Positions 48,541 to 58,823 of a stretch of DNA of 64,000 bases are shown here, piece by piece. Source of the DNA: Vicia villosa (taxonomy: Eukaryota > Streptophyta > Magnoliopsida > Fabales > Fabaceae); contig NC_081183.1 in assembly GCF_029867415.1 (NCBI RefSeq), positions 142,491,097 through 142,555,096 of the forward strand. The letters run 5' to 3'. Positions within the stretch are counted from its first letter, which is position 1. Each line of letters begins with the position of its first letter. Made by a program: the position numbers and the translations under genes. Below the pieces are notes generated by a model. That model had not been told where the DNA came from. It saw only the letters and a list, made by a program, of their open reading frames with translations, and searched no databases.

Positions 48541-49110
48541 AGTTGGCGCATTTGCATAAGTGTTTCCTGAAGATGTAAGTGATTTACCGTCTGAAAGAAA
48601 AGTTGAGTTTTCGATCGATTTAGTTTCTGGAACTAGTCTTGTATCGAGGGCTCCATATAGGATGTCTGCTTATGATGTTGAAAGAGTTGAAGAGTCAACT
48701 TGAACGTTTGTTTGAGGAGAGGTTGATTCGTTCGAGTGTGTCGTCTAGAGGTGCATCTGTTTTTGTTGGTTAAGAAGAAGGAAGGTTTTGCAAGGCTTTG
48801 TGTTGAAGCAAAAAGGACAAGTTGTAGCTTATGCTTCAAGGCAACTTAAGATTCACGAGAGGAATTATATGACGTAAGATTTAGAGTTGGTCGCCGTTGT
48901 TTTTGTTTTGAAACTTTGAAGGCACTACTTGTTTGGATCGAGATTCGAGGTATATAGTGAACACAAGAGTTTGAAGTAGTTGTTTGATCAGAATGAGTTG
49001 ATAATGAGGAAAAGAATATGGTTGTAATTCTTGAAGGACTATGATTTTGGTTTGAATAACCATCCGGGAAAAGCGAACTTTGTAGCAAATGAATTGAGTA
49101 GGAAATAATT
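48541..49110 (+). pseudogene. Chromovirus RT start and RNase H, decayed
   Basis: From about 48556, VFPEDVSDLP...VEFSIDL...APYRMSA is the conserved entry to plant chromovirus RT, followed by a shifted RSSVSSRGA segment. At about 48810 the sequence jumps directly to KGQVVAYASRQLKIHERNY, LELVAVVFVLK, HYLFGSRFEV, FLKDYDFGLN and HPGKANFVANELSRK, the RNase H domain. The RT catalytic core with its YVDD motif is absent, so about 250 residues are deleted. At least five stops interrupt the rest. It cannot encode an active enzyme. Confidence 0.88.
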
Positions 49111-49329
49111 GCATATGTCTATGTTGATGATTCAAGAATTGGAATTGTTGGAATAATTTTGAGATTTGAGTTTGGTATGTTGAAGCTTACTTGTGGTATT
49201 CTTGATGAGATTAGAGAAGGTCAGAAATCAGATTTGAAATTGGTTGACAAGATGACATTGATCGATCGAGGATAAGGTGATAATTTTCGGATTGATGAGA
49301 ACGGTGTCATGAGATGTCGTGATTGAATT

Positions 49330-49905
49330 TGTATTCCTGATGTTTCGGATTTGAAAAAGAGAATTTTTGGGATGAAGGGCATCAAAGTGGTTGAGTAATT
49401 ATCCTGGTGCTACTAAGATGTATCAAGACTTGAGAAAGTTATTTTGGTGGCGCGATATGAAGAAGGATATTGCGGAATTTGTGCATTCGTGTTTGACTTG
49501 TCAGAAGTCAAAGATTGAACATCAGAAACCGTCTGGTTTGATGCAATCGTTGTCCATTCTTAAGTGGAAGTGGGATAGCATTTCTATGAATTTTGTTTTG
49601 GGTTTTTCGAGGACATCGATTAATTGTGAGGCAATTTGGGTCATTGTAGATGGATTGACGAATTTTGCTCACTCTATTCCGATAAGCAGGAATTATCCGA
49701 TGGAGAGACTTGCAAAGTTGTATTTTGAAAAGAATGTGAGTTGGCATGGTATTCCGTCGAGTGTTGTTTCTGATGGAGATCCGAAGTTTGCTTCTAGATT
49801 TTGGAAAGTTTTATAGAGTACTTTGATTATTAAGTTGTGTTTGAGTTCTGTTTATCATCCGCAAGCTGATGGTCAAACGGAGAAGACGATTCAGTAGCTT
49901 AAGGA
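49330..49905 (+). pseudogene. Chromovirus integrase, decayed
   Basis: A 141-codon open stretch (49391-49816) has NYPGATKMYQDLRKLFWW and SCLTCQKSKIEHQKPSG (zinc-binding part), KWKWDSISMNFV, IWVIVDGLTNFAHSIPI and HGIPSSVVSDGDPKF. In this family the first catalytic residue is the Asp of SMDF; here it is Asn. The second Asp (SDGDP) is kept, and after a TAG at 49814 SSVYHPQADGQTEKTIQ supplies the Glu. Upstream, the HHCC histidines lie in a shifted frame (about 49375). Dead integrase. Confidence 0.9.
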
Positions 49906-50061
49906 TCTTTTGAGAGCTTGTATTTTGAAGCTTTGTATGGTCGAAGGTGTGGAATGCCTTTGTGTTCGTGGGAGTCTGGAGAGAGTAAGTGTAGTTTTGG
50001 TGATGAAATGGTTGTGTCGATTGTATTTTCGAGGACGAAAATATTCTAAGTGGGGGAGAGT
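49906..50061 (+). pseudogene. C-terminal chromovirus pol remnant and polypurine tract
   Basis: ALYGRRCGMPL-like and FEDENILSGGE-like pieces in two frames mark the integrase C-terminus and the polyprotein end; the chromodomain between them is deleted. AGTGGGGGAGAGT (50049-50061) is the polypurine tract directly before the LTR. Confidence 0.75.
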
Positions 50062-51856
50062 TGTAACATCCCGATTTTTATTAATATTTTTATTAATTAT
50101 ATTAGTAATTATATTATTTGGTGTTTTTAATAATTACTTATTTATTTAGTTATTATGTGATATAATAATTATTTAAGTATTTAATTATGTGACTGTTTGT
50201 ATTTGACTCAATTGAGTTATTAGAGAGATATAACTAAATGGGCATAAGTGATAGAAACATAATGGATGGATTGGTGGGTCAAGCCCAATTGACATAAGTG
50301 AGATAGTAAGAGAAGGTTAGGGTTTTAGAGGTTACTATTTTCATTTGGGGGAAAAAATAGGAAGAAGAGAAAAGAGGCAAAAGGGAAGAGAACAATGGTG
50401 GAAGAGAAAAGCTAGAAGAAACCTCATTTTCGCAGCAAGTTTCAGCATTGAGTCACCTTAGCAAAACGGATGTATCTCTCAATCCAACCGTTGGATCGTC
50501 GCGTGGTTTTGACACAACGTTCCTGACTCATAGAGGTAAGTTCTGACCGGAGCGATTTTGATTTTGAGGATTTTAAGTTCGTCTGATAAGCTGATTTCCG
50601 AACTGGTTTTTAGGTGTGTCTCCAAATTATGTTTGAAGGATTTATTTTGGAGAAAAGCTTAGAGCTATGGTGAAAGAGTTCATATTTGCCAAGGTAAGGG
50701 TGGGGTTCTTTCATGCTAAAGGGTTGTATGATAGTATGTTATAGTGGGTTTAATTCTATACTTTGATATCCATGTTCTTCTATGTTGCAATTTTGGGTAT
50801 TTGATGATTTGTCGGAATGTGATGATATAAATGTGATAAGTTGTGTGCAATTGATAATCTATGTGTATTAGATTGTTATGTTTGTTGTGAGTAAACCATT
50901 GATAGTGAAATAATGGGTTTTGTTATAGAATTGGAAAATAATGGAATAGAAATATAATAGTTGAATTGAAATTAATATAGTCTAATTATTAATTGGATAG
51001 TTAAATTATTAGTTGAATTGATTCCAATAAGTCTATGTGATTGGAATATACTTGGACTTGGACCAATTATTCGGTTTATCGGTAAATTACGGTATTTTGA
51101 GAAATTGTTTGTAATTGTGTTTTGGCTTGAATATGTATGTTGAGAAATATATATTGTCATGCCAATGATGTTGTTTTGATATTGATTCTTTATGGTTAGT
51201 TGGTTAGCATTAATTCTAATGACTAATTGCTTGATGTTGAAAATGTGTGTTCATGTATAATTGACAAAAATGAGAATTAACATGAGATAGTATGATTACT
51301 AGTGTTAATTGGATTGTGTGAATCGTAATTGATTAATTGGCCTCTCATATGTGAATGATGTGTGTGTGTTGTGAATGTTGTGTACAATTGGTGGATAATT
51401 CATAGAGTTGAATTATTGTGATATGTGGAAAGTTAAGATGGTAGAGATGATCTTAATTGCATATATTTGTGAGATTGTACATACATTCATATCATAGTGT
51501 GCCTTGAAACATAGGTGGAATTGCTTTGAAACACAAGCGTGGCTTGGATTCTAGAGTGAATCGGAAAGCGGTAAACTATATGTTTACATTTGGTGGCTTT
51601 GGTCTTGTCCGGATCTGAAGCGTGGCTAGATTCTATATGAATCGGAAGCGGTGGAACTTTGGGTCCATATTGGGTACCACATGCATAGAGTCACATGTCT
51701 TGCATTGAGTTACATTGGAGTTATGTGATGTTTGAATATATGTAATTATGTGATTAGGTGATTGTTATGTGTGCATGAGATGTGATAATTAAATTTGGTG
51801 ATGTTTGATACATGATTTTGGTGATATATGTAAATGAAACGTATATGATGCGAATG

Positions 51857-51907
<51 letters not shown>

Positions 51908-52414
51908 TAATGATATATGTATATATGTGGAATATATGAACCATGTTTTGCCATTGTTGATAGTTGTATTAATTTACGTTGTGATTATGAAGTATATGTT
52001 ATTATGTGCTTGAATGACATACTTGTAAACTTGAATACATTGTTATAGTTGATAGTTAACATTATTGTTGTGATGCAAATTGCTTATATTGAGAAGTGGT
52101 GAATTGTGTATGATTTTATCTTTGCTATATGTATTATCATACTTTCCTTTATAATGTTTGATATCTCACCCCTTCTGCTGATGTTTCCCCTACCATGGGA
52201 AATGGGCAGGTACTCAAGTATAACTGTGGAAGTTTGTAGATTCATCGTATCTGGTTGGTGTGTCGCTCTGATACGTAGCACTCGGGGGTTGTCTATATTG
52301 TTGTTTCTATGTTGTTCATGTTTTAGTTGTTGAGTTCCAAATTGGATAATGAGAAGTACTATGATGTTTGAAGTTGTTTCCGATTAAATAAGATGATTTG
52401 TTTATAAATTCGAA
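50062..52414 (+). repeat. 3' LTR of the chromovirus, cut by the assembly gap
   Basis: It matches 20901-23294 nearly exactly apart from the shorter TA run (51861-51903) and about three substitutions. The last ~208 bases (counterpart of 23295-23502) are missing at the N run. Confidence 0.93.
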
Positions 52415-52514
52415 NNNNNNNNNNNNNNNNNNNNNNNNNNNNNNNNNNNNNNNNNNNNNNNNNNNNNNNNNNNNNNNNNNNNNNNNNNNNNNNNNNNNNN
52501 NNNNNNNNNNNNNN
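52415..52514. other. Assembly gap (100 N)
   Basis: Exactly 100 N, a placeholder of unknown true length. The chromovirus LTR end, its right target-site copy and the rest of the 45-bp array are not seen on the other side. Confidence 0.99.
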
Positions 52515-53160
52515 CTATCTCAAACATTGCTAATAATGGCTTCATCAAGTCTACTTGGATGAACATCCACACATACTTTCCTTTTTTCCTTGATAAAGTA
52601 TTTTTTATCTACCTTGATCGTTCTCCCCATACGGTTACCAATAAAAGATAGAACTCTATCGTCTTATATTCGACCGGTAAGCCAGAGATCCTTACCCGAA
52701 CTACAAGTTGTTCAATAGTATCACTAGAGGGACGACAATTTGGACTTGACTATCTTACTGATAAATATTGATCATATATGAGTCAGGGTCCAATCCATTA
52801 ATGCAATATGATGATCATCTTCACTCGTAAAAGTGGTCGAATAGTATTCTTGCCCAAGATCCACTATGATTAGGGTTCCATGTTGTACCCACATTTGTTG
52901 AAGACGATTTTCAGAGCCTTGTAGCCGATTCTTCTCCTAACATTTTCACGATCGCACCCATCTTCCATGGTTTGGCAATTCTTTTTTCTTCCTTTTACGA
53001 TATAATGAGTTATGGACATTCATATTCTCGAAACTTTTTTTCTTCAATCTTCAGACCAACTAAGATATCATCTTCTCCATTTATCTCAAGATTTTGTTGT
53101 TCGTAATGAGCATTGTCTTTCCTTGCATTAGAAGTCTCTTCAGTCACCATGTTTTTGTAA
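52515..53160 (-). pseudogene. LINE ORF1-like (DUF4283) relic
   Basis: Translating the minus strand with several frame shifts gives ALENRLQQMWVQHGT, VDLGQEYYSTTFTSEDDH, TIEQLVVRVRISGLPVEY, GNRMGRTIKVDKKYF and LDEAIISN. This order fits the DUF4283 domain of plant L1-type LINE ORF1 proteins (nucleic-acid-binding, upstream of a zinc knuckle). The N-terminal part may begin near 53155 (MVTEETSNARKDN). At least three shifts and stops; the zinc knuckle would lie in the gap. Not functional. Confidence 0.7.
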
Positions 53161-53887
53161 AATATGAAACCTCTGCTTATGTTCTCAACGGTCTCTCCAC
53201 TCCTGGGTAAGCTATAATTTGCATGGGAGAAATATTGTCATCTTCCTTTCCTTTGACTTTCTTGGTACTGCATGCTTTGAGAACATCTTCCTCGAGGTTC
53301 TTTTGATTTGTAGATGCAAACCCTAACATAGGACCACTTACTGAAACTCTAGTAGAGGACTATATTATTATTATTATTACATTACACCTTTAAGAGTCAA
53401 TAAATAATAGAATATATAAAAAATTATACTATTTTACTAAACAATAATAAATAAAAAAATTTACTATTTTACTAAAACAATATTAAAACAAGTATTCTAA
53501 TTTATAGTGACGTTAGACTTAAGTAATCAAATTCCAAAATTTTTATTAAGATAAAAAAATTAGTGGATTGACCTCCTCAATGCACTGTCTAATTTTTATT
53601 CTATATTAAAATGTTTTAACAAAAAATCTACAGAAAATCCACTTTGCTCTACCCCGTTTTTAAATGGGATAGACGCGGAGCGGACTAATAGAAACACTGA
53701 ATTGAAAATCTTAATCCCATCCATCAAAATTGATGGGTCAAATGGGTCAATCTAAAGGGTCCGACAGGTTTTGTCACCCCTATCTGAGGTGTTTAATCCA
53801 AATTCTTGCCATTTTGTATTATTCATTATTGGTTAATTACTGACATTATTCTTTTGATTTGTTTTTAAAAAATTCTCTATCCACATG
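53161..53887. other. AT-rich intergenic DNA, nothing recognised
   Basis: Contains a short ATT run (about 53366-53378) and AT-rich filler. No frame above 60 codons and no clear repeat ends. Confidence 0.5.
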
Positions 53888-53892
53888 TTAAT

Positions 53893-54826
53893 TGTTGTAT
53901 TTCGGTTTATGAAAATAATGCCACAGAGGAAAATATCGGCTGAGTCGCAGATCAGTACGCTTTATTTAAGACGTTTCGCGGTACTGTCAGATTTATGCAA
54001 AGTAGCTCTTAAATACCCACGACGCCTCCAGGATAAAACAGCTCGTTTCAATACGATTCACACTTGCACGTGTGATGAATCGTTCTAAATGATACACCTT
54101 CTGATGGTTAAAAACCAGTCTTAGTATCTGGAATAGATCCAGTCGAAAAAGAAAAGAATATTTAGTAAGATGAAGCAGAGTAAGAGAGAGAGAGAGAGGA
54201 GAGAATTCAGATATGAATTCTGGAGTGCCGAATAAATGCATGAGGGAAATGTATTTATAGGCAAAAGGATCCAACCGAGTGGACCAAATCGTGGGCGAAA
54301 ATATAGTGGGAGAGTTGAACCGGCCCAGTCAAGGTAACCGTTATTTACTTGGTCAGCAAGCTTGGGGGACAAGTAAACCTAGTCAAAATCTAGGTTAAGA
54401 CTTGGTCTTAGGACACGTCACCAATTCGTATTAATTAATATTAAATATTAATTAATTTCCTATTTAATAGTATTTAATTTTTACGGAATTAATTAATTAT
54501 TCAATGATAATTAATTTCCATTAATTCGGGTTCCAAAGAATTGATTCATGTGGACCTGACCGGTCGGACGGCGGCGGCAAGCGGCAAGCGCGTGTCTTCT
54601 TGGCACATTGGTGTGTCCTCACTCCTTTACAAAATTGTAGGTGCCCTTGGGCCCAACAACAATTGTCCAAGTTGGAATATATATACGCTAGTAATATTTG
54701 TGTTCCCTCCAATGTGGGACTTATAAATGAATCTTTTCAAATTCATCTCCATATTTGTACTCATTTAATATCAATAAATATTTACAACTCTTCCTCCAAG
54801 TTATCATCATTCCACTTATTCCAACA
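53893..54826 (-). mobile_element. Solo LTR, probably Ty1/copia type (934 bp)
   Basis: On the minus strand it runs from TGTTGGAATAAGTGG (54826) to CGAAATACAACA (53893). A perfect five-base duplication TTAAT flanks it (53888-53892 and 54827-54831). There is no PBS or interior, so it is a solo LTR formed by recombination. It has TATAAATA on the minus strand (54259-54252) followed about 60 bases later by a CT/GA run (54198-54183), a usual LTR promoter/leader layout. Copia assignment rests on length and TGTTGGAA start only. Frames at 53885-54830 are shadows. Confidence 0.8.
54252..54259 (-). promoter_or_regulatory. TATA box of the solo LTR
   Basis: TATAAATA in minus-strand sense, upstream of the CT-rich stretch. 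Position inside the LTR suggests the U3/R boundary lies shortly after. Confidence 0.5.
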
Positions 54827-54831
54827 TTAAT

Positions 54832-55569
54832 AATCTCAAGGATATCTTATTGATTCAAATCATATTGAAAAATTACACATATCTTATTGACTAAAATCAA
54901 ATTTACAACGAAATTTAATATTTTAGTGTTCGCTACAATATTTTAAATAGTGTCTGATAGACCAATAAATAGTTAATTATTTTTTTCAATTCAAACTTAT
55001 AAACTAACCTCGAAAAAATCTAACTAGTTCTCACTCAGATACTTAAGATAAAATTAATTTAAAAATTAAAAAGAATTTACAAAAAAGAAACACTGTTAGA
55101 TACAAGCTGTAGTGAAAATTAGTTTTCAAATAACATTTGGTGCTCCTTAAAAATTGCAACAATATCTACTAGATTTATGTGAATCACTAACGTCGTTACC
55201 TTAATTGCTCCAAAAAACCATTGTCATTTTGTTCATAATTTGTTCTCTTGTTCATAATTCACCCCTTCAACAAGACACGTATCCTCTTGCATGTACAACC
55301 AACATTGTGTATGTGTCTTTTCACCACACAGTACGAGGATACTCTGTACCCTCTACTCTATTATCCTCCCATTAAATTTCATTTTAGTGGCTCATAATTT
55401 TCTTAACCCTTTTTTGTGATTCTCATATTTCTAACTTCATAATATCACCATGGGTTCCACAAAGTTTTCATCTTTTTCCTACTCCCACTTACTATATCTA
55501 TATGTCTAGTTCTTCATAAGAACTGCATTGTAACATACCCTTTACTAATTTGAGTAATTTCTCTTTTCC
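54832..55569. other. AT-rich DNA upstream of the FRO copy
   Basis: Low-complexity A/T-rich DNA up to ~55160, then mixed DNA with CATTTTAGTGG and ACTATATCTATATG (about 55491). A TATA-like element about 75 bases upstream of the FRO ATG may be the old promoter. No gene. Confidence 0.5.
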
Positions 55570-56808
55570 ATGGCGAAAATCCCTCTTGATTATAGTCCTT
55601 TGCTTTCTAAACATGGTGATGAAACTGATGATGGTTATGTCAGAAAGTTATCACCTTTTGTTGTGTCAGCTACTAAATGGACTCTTAGGACTTTGATTTT
55701 CATAATCTTTGTTTTATGGGCTGCTTTCAATTTTCTGTTACCATCAGAACCTGTTCATGAATTGTTCACAAAATGGATTCTTTTCAGCCAAGGATCTTCC
55801 TTTGGAATCACAGGTTATATACTTATGTTCCTCTTTTCTGATTTTTTTTCACTACGTAGCTTGAGTTCAAAGCTAACTACCATCTGTTTGTTGTTTATGC
55901 AGGAAGCATTTTCATGAGTCACAGTGTTCCAGTTCTTGCAGTTGCATTCCTTGCCATTGCACACCTGATTATTTCTGGGGAGGATCAGCTTCCTGAGAAT
56001 GTGAATTCTACAACCTTTTCTGTTTCTGCAATGATTTGATACATCTTTGTATTTTGCATTTTGATTTTGTTTTATGAGTTGGATTTTGATGGCAGGAAGA
56101 AGAGTTCCAAGTATCCGAGATTTCGCCTATGGACTTTTCCTGTGCTTATCAATGGACCATTTGGGGTTGTTTCTGCTACAGAGTTCATTGGGATTGTCAT
56201 TTTTGTAGCATATGTTGGTACAGGACTATATGTCATTTCATCTACCTTGGGCTTTGTGATCTTACTTGCTTTGTTGAATATTTACTATATAAATCCATTT
56301 GGTGTGTATCAATGGTGGTACAAAGGGTTACTATTTGCAGTCATTATGGTTGCAAGTGTTGTTATCTTTGGTGGCATAGTGGTTGGATTTTGGCATATGT
56401 GAGAAAAGCAAAGTTCTCTCAAGGATAATTCCAATAACATCAAGGTTGATAAAATCGCGGAAAATGGCTCCGTAGCTTCCAATGATCCAAGTTCAGACAA
56501 TTTTGCAAAGTTAACTGATCTTCGATATGGTTCTAGGCCAGACTTTAAAGGTATGTTTTCATGATAGTTTTGATTCAAATGTGACTGACTGCGTGCAAGG
56601 TATCACAACCCGTACTAATAATGATGTCTATGTTGCAGAGATTTTTGAATCGATGTCAGAGAAATGGGGGCATGTTGATGTTGGTGTGATAGTCTGTGGT
56701 CCTCCAACTCTTCAATCAAGTGTTGCAGAAGAAATCAGGTCACATAGTTTGACAAGACAAACTTATCATCCCATCTTCCATTTCCACAGCCATAGCTTTG
56801 ATCTTTAG
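55570..56808 (+). pseudogene. FRO: Ferric reduction oxidase (FRO6/FRO7-like), internally deleted
   Basis: FRO proteins are membrane flavocytochromes that reduce Fe(III) with NADPH; the FRO6/7 group ends in HSFDL-like tails. Exon 1 (55570-55813) gives MAKIPLDYSPLLSK and a membrane segment (LIFIIFVLWAAFNFLL). Exon 2 (55903-56000) gives SIFMSHSVPVLAVAFLAIAHL. Exon 3 (from 56096 or 56100 to 56550) starts SSKYPRFRLWTFPVLINGPFGVVSATEF and then jumps near 56214-56222 to LYVISSTLGF...WWYKGLLFAVIMVASVVIFGG, the C-terminal membrane part. Exon 4 (56639-56808) ends [22 protein letters not shown]...HSHSFDL. The haem-binding core, FAD site and NADPH-binding domain, several hundred residues, are gone. A TGA (56400-56402) replaces an expected Trp after WHM. 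Splice sites GT/AG are still readable; the exon 2/3 junction keeps frame only with acceptor at 56099. Confidence 0.88.
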
Positions 56809-57176
56809 CTTCCTCCAGATGTTAGAAATGCCTTCAATAATGGAAAAGCATGCATATATAATGTATATATATAGCAGATTCTCCGTATGAGACCAGTCAT
56901 TAGCCTAGTTAGTGAATATTTTGCACCTTTAGTATGGCAAAAAAAATTATTGCCAAATTGCTATTCAATTATGCAGTCCATTGCAAGATAAGGTATTAAT
57001 TATAACCTTTAAATGGAGTCTATAAGGAATTATATGTGGGATGATACTTATTACTCCTAATGTGAATATATTATCACTAGATATATACTATGTGCAATTT
57101 CAGTTGTACTGTATATTTAGAAGTTATTATACAATGTTTATCATAATATTATTTAGAGTTGATTCTCTGAATCGGT
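56809..57176. other. 3' flank of the FRO copy
   Basis: AT-rich; includes TATATAATGTATATATATAG near 56854 and possible polyadenylation-like AATAA motifs. No gene. Confidence 0.5.
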
Positions 57177-57320
57177 AAGGCTACTTCAGAAGCAAAATAA
57201 AATAAGTAAAACTAATAAAATTTCAGTTTATTTGAAATTTCTGGTATACCGTTAAGGCTACTTCAGAAGCAAAATAAAATAAGTAAAACTAATAAAATTT
57301 CAGTTTATTTGAAATTTCTG
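57177..57320. repeat. 77-bp tandem duplication
   Basis: AAGGCTACTTCAGAAGC starts at 57177 and again at 57254; the copies are nearly identical through GAAATTTCTGG. It directly abuts the left end of the Mutator-like element. Confidence 0.85.
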
Positions 57321-57333
57321 GGGGTTAAACCCT

Positions 57334-57689
57334 ATTTTGCCCCCTGCCATTTGGGGAGAATCTCAAAAAGGATCCTATAAAAAAAACACAGATTTCATCC
57401 TTGTCAATTCCAGATTCCCTCATTTTAAACCCTTGGTGGATGAGATCCCATAAGTAGCTGACATGGATGTGACATGTTGGCAATTCTTTTAATTTGGGGT
57501 ATACGTGTCATTTTTTAATTATTTTTTTATTTCAAAAAAAACATTTAACTTATTTAATTATTGAAACAATGTAAATTAGAATCAAATCTTCAAAGGAAAC
57601 TTTCGTTCACCCCCCCGAAACCCTAAAACAGCAAACTTTCATTTGCATCTTCTCCATCGCTTCCCTTCATCGTCTATGTTCAACGCATC
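57334..57689 (+). repeat. Left terminal inverted repeat of the MULE
   Basis: 356 bp, from ATTTTGCCCCCTGCC to TCAACGCATC. Pairs with 58392-58744. Inner part contains CCGAAACCCTAAAACA and ATCGTCTATGTTCAACG. Confidence 0.85.
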
Positions 57690-57796
57690 TTCAAAGGAAA
57701 AGTATCAACAGTTGTAAGGTACGATTATTTCAGTTCATCTATTGTTCCCGATTCCATTCTTCATGATTATTAATGGTAGTTTTTTCTATTGCAAGA

Positions 57797-58414
57797 ATGA
57801 CACTGTTCGAAATAATCTTTCACCATGGTGGTGAGTTCGTGCGTGATAACTTCGTATTCTACAGAGGAGGAGATGTAACGACTATCCATGGGCAAGATTC
57901 AGATACTTGGTCATTCTACGAAGCAATGAGTTTAGTTCTCCAGTTTGGCTTTGATGGAGGTCGAATCAGAATGTGGAGGAAAATAGAAGGTATTGATGAA
58001 AACTTTTTTCACTTGACTGATGATCTTTATGTTACAGAAATTGCAAAGCACTCTATCTTGCACAATGTTGAGGGGCATATTTGGCTAGAACATTTTGTTG
58101 GAGACAACACAATGCGGGCTGAGAATCCAAATATAGTTGATGTTGGTGAAGTGAGTGAAGATGATGACTCTCCAGGGGTAAGGTTTGGGGACAGCGAGGA
58201 AGAAAGAGTGAATGATGACAATGAAGGATTTATGGTTGTGGAGGTTGAAAGACCAGATGATGGTAATAGGGTTGAAGTGGCAGGTAAGAAGCTTAGGTAC
58301 AAGTTAAGAGCTAACAAGGATCCATCAACTTTAAGGTCTCCCAAAAAAATAAAGTTGTGTGTTCCTTCAAGGGTGCTTGGGGACAATAGACGATGCGTTG
58401 AACATAGACGATGA
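57797..58414 (+). CDS. PB1-like N-terminal fragment of MuDR-type transposase
   Basis: From the ATG at 57797 (MTLFEIIFHHGGEFV; an earlier in-frame ATG at 57773 is less likely) the frame has 205 codons. The first ~95 residues, with FHHGGEFV, YRGGDVTTIHGQD, WSFYEAM and GHIWLEHFVGD, match the PB1-like N-terminal domain found in plant MULE transposases. An acidic linker follows (EVSEDDDSPG, DSEEERVNDDNEG), then a basic stretch (KKLRYKLRANKD, SPKKIKL), perhaps nuclear targeting. The zinc-binding and DDE regions are missing. The last eight codons lie in the right inverted repeat, so the stop is supplied by the TIR. Reading frame is fully open. Confidence 0.7.
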   Translation: MTLFEIIFHHGGEFVRDNFVFYRGGDVTTIHGQDSDTWSFYEAMSLVLQFGFDGGRIRMWRKIEGIDENFFHLTDDLYVTEIAKHSILHNVEGHIWLEHFVGDNTMRAENPNIVDVGEVSEDDDSPGVRFGDSEEERVNDDNEGFMVVEVERPDDGNRVEVAGKKLRYKLRANKDPSTLRSPKKIKLCVPSRVLGDNRRCVEHRR

Positions 58415-58744
58415 AGGGAAGCGATGGAGAAGATGCAAATGAAAGTTTGTTGTTTTAGGGTTTCGGGGGGTGAACGAAAGTTTCCTTTGAAGATTTGATT
58501 TTAATTTACATTGTTTCAATAATTAAATAAGTTAAATGTTTTTTTGAAATAAAAAAATAATAAAAAATGACACGTATACCCCAAATTAAAAGAATTGCCA
58601 ACGTGTCACAACCTTGTCAGCTAATTTTGGGATCTCATCCACCAAGGGTTTAAAATGAGGGAATCTGGATTTGGCAAGGATGGAATCTGTGTTTTTTTTA
58701 CAGGGTCCTTTTTTAGATTCTCCCCAAATGGCAGGGGGCAAAAT
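58392..58744 (+). repeat. Right terminal inverted repeat of the MULE
   Basis: 353 bp, inverted copy of 57334-57689, ending CAGGGGGCAAAAT. Confidence 0.85.
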
Positions 58745-58772
58745 GACGTTGTGGTCTAGAATGCACCACCAT

Positions 58773-58782
58773 TTATATAAAT
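58773..58782 (+). promoter_or_regulatory. TATA box upstream of the frame at 58824
   Basis: TATATAAATA, about 42 bases before the ATG at 58824; close spacing but plausible for a short leader. Confidence 0.4.
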
Positions 58783-58823
58783 AGGTGTGTTAGGGTTATT
58801 GGATTACACATCATTTCAACCAA

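Larger units (their letters stand above)
20901..52414 (+). mobile_element. Decayed Tekay/Del-type chromovirus, split by elements B and C
   Basis: LTRs at 20901-23502 and 50062-52414 begin TGTAACATCCCG. The 5' LTR ends GGGTGTTACA and is followed by TGGTATCAGAGCA, the initiator-methionine tRNA PBS. The 3' LTR is preceded by AGTGGGGGAGAGT. Without B and C the interior is only about 2.46 kb: a short leader, degenerate DNA, a pre-RT piece, RNase H and integrase pieces resembling the plant Tekay/Del chromovirus lineage. Gag, protease, the RT core and the chromodomain are missing. The last ~208 bases of the 3' LTR fall in or beyond the assembly gap. CCGTT (20896-20900) is the expected left target-site copy; the right one cannot be seen. 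Confidence 0.88.
57334..58744 (+). mobile_element. Non-autonomous Mutator-like element (MULE), 1.4 kb
   Basis: Long terminal inverted repeats: 57334-57689 and 58392-58744, roughly 90% alike by eye, beginning ATTTTGCCCCCTGCCATTTG. Between them lies a frame related to the N-terminus of plant MuDR-type transposases. The transposase catalytic domain is absent, so the element is non-autonomous. I could not find a 9-bp target duplication (left flank GGTTAAACCCT, right flank GACGTTGTGG), so the true ends may be a few bases out or one end has mutated. Confidence 0.78.

Noticed and set aside
55570..56402. Functional FRO gene
   Set aside because: Catalytic domains deleted and a TGA interrupts the remaining frame.
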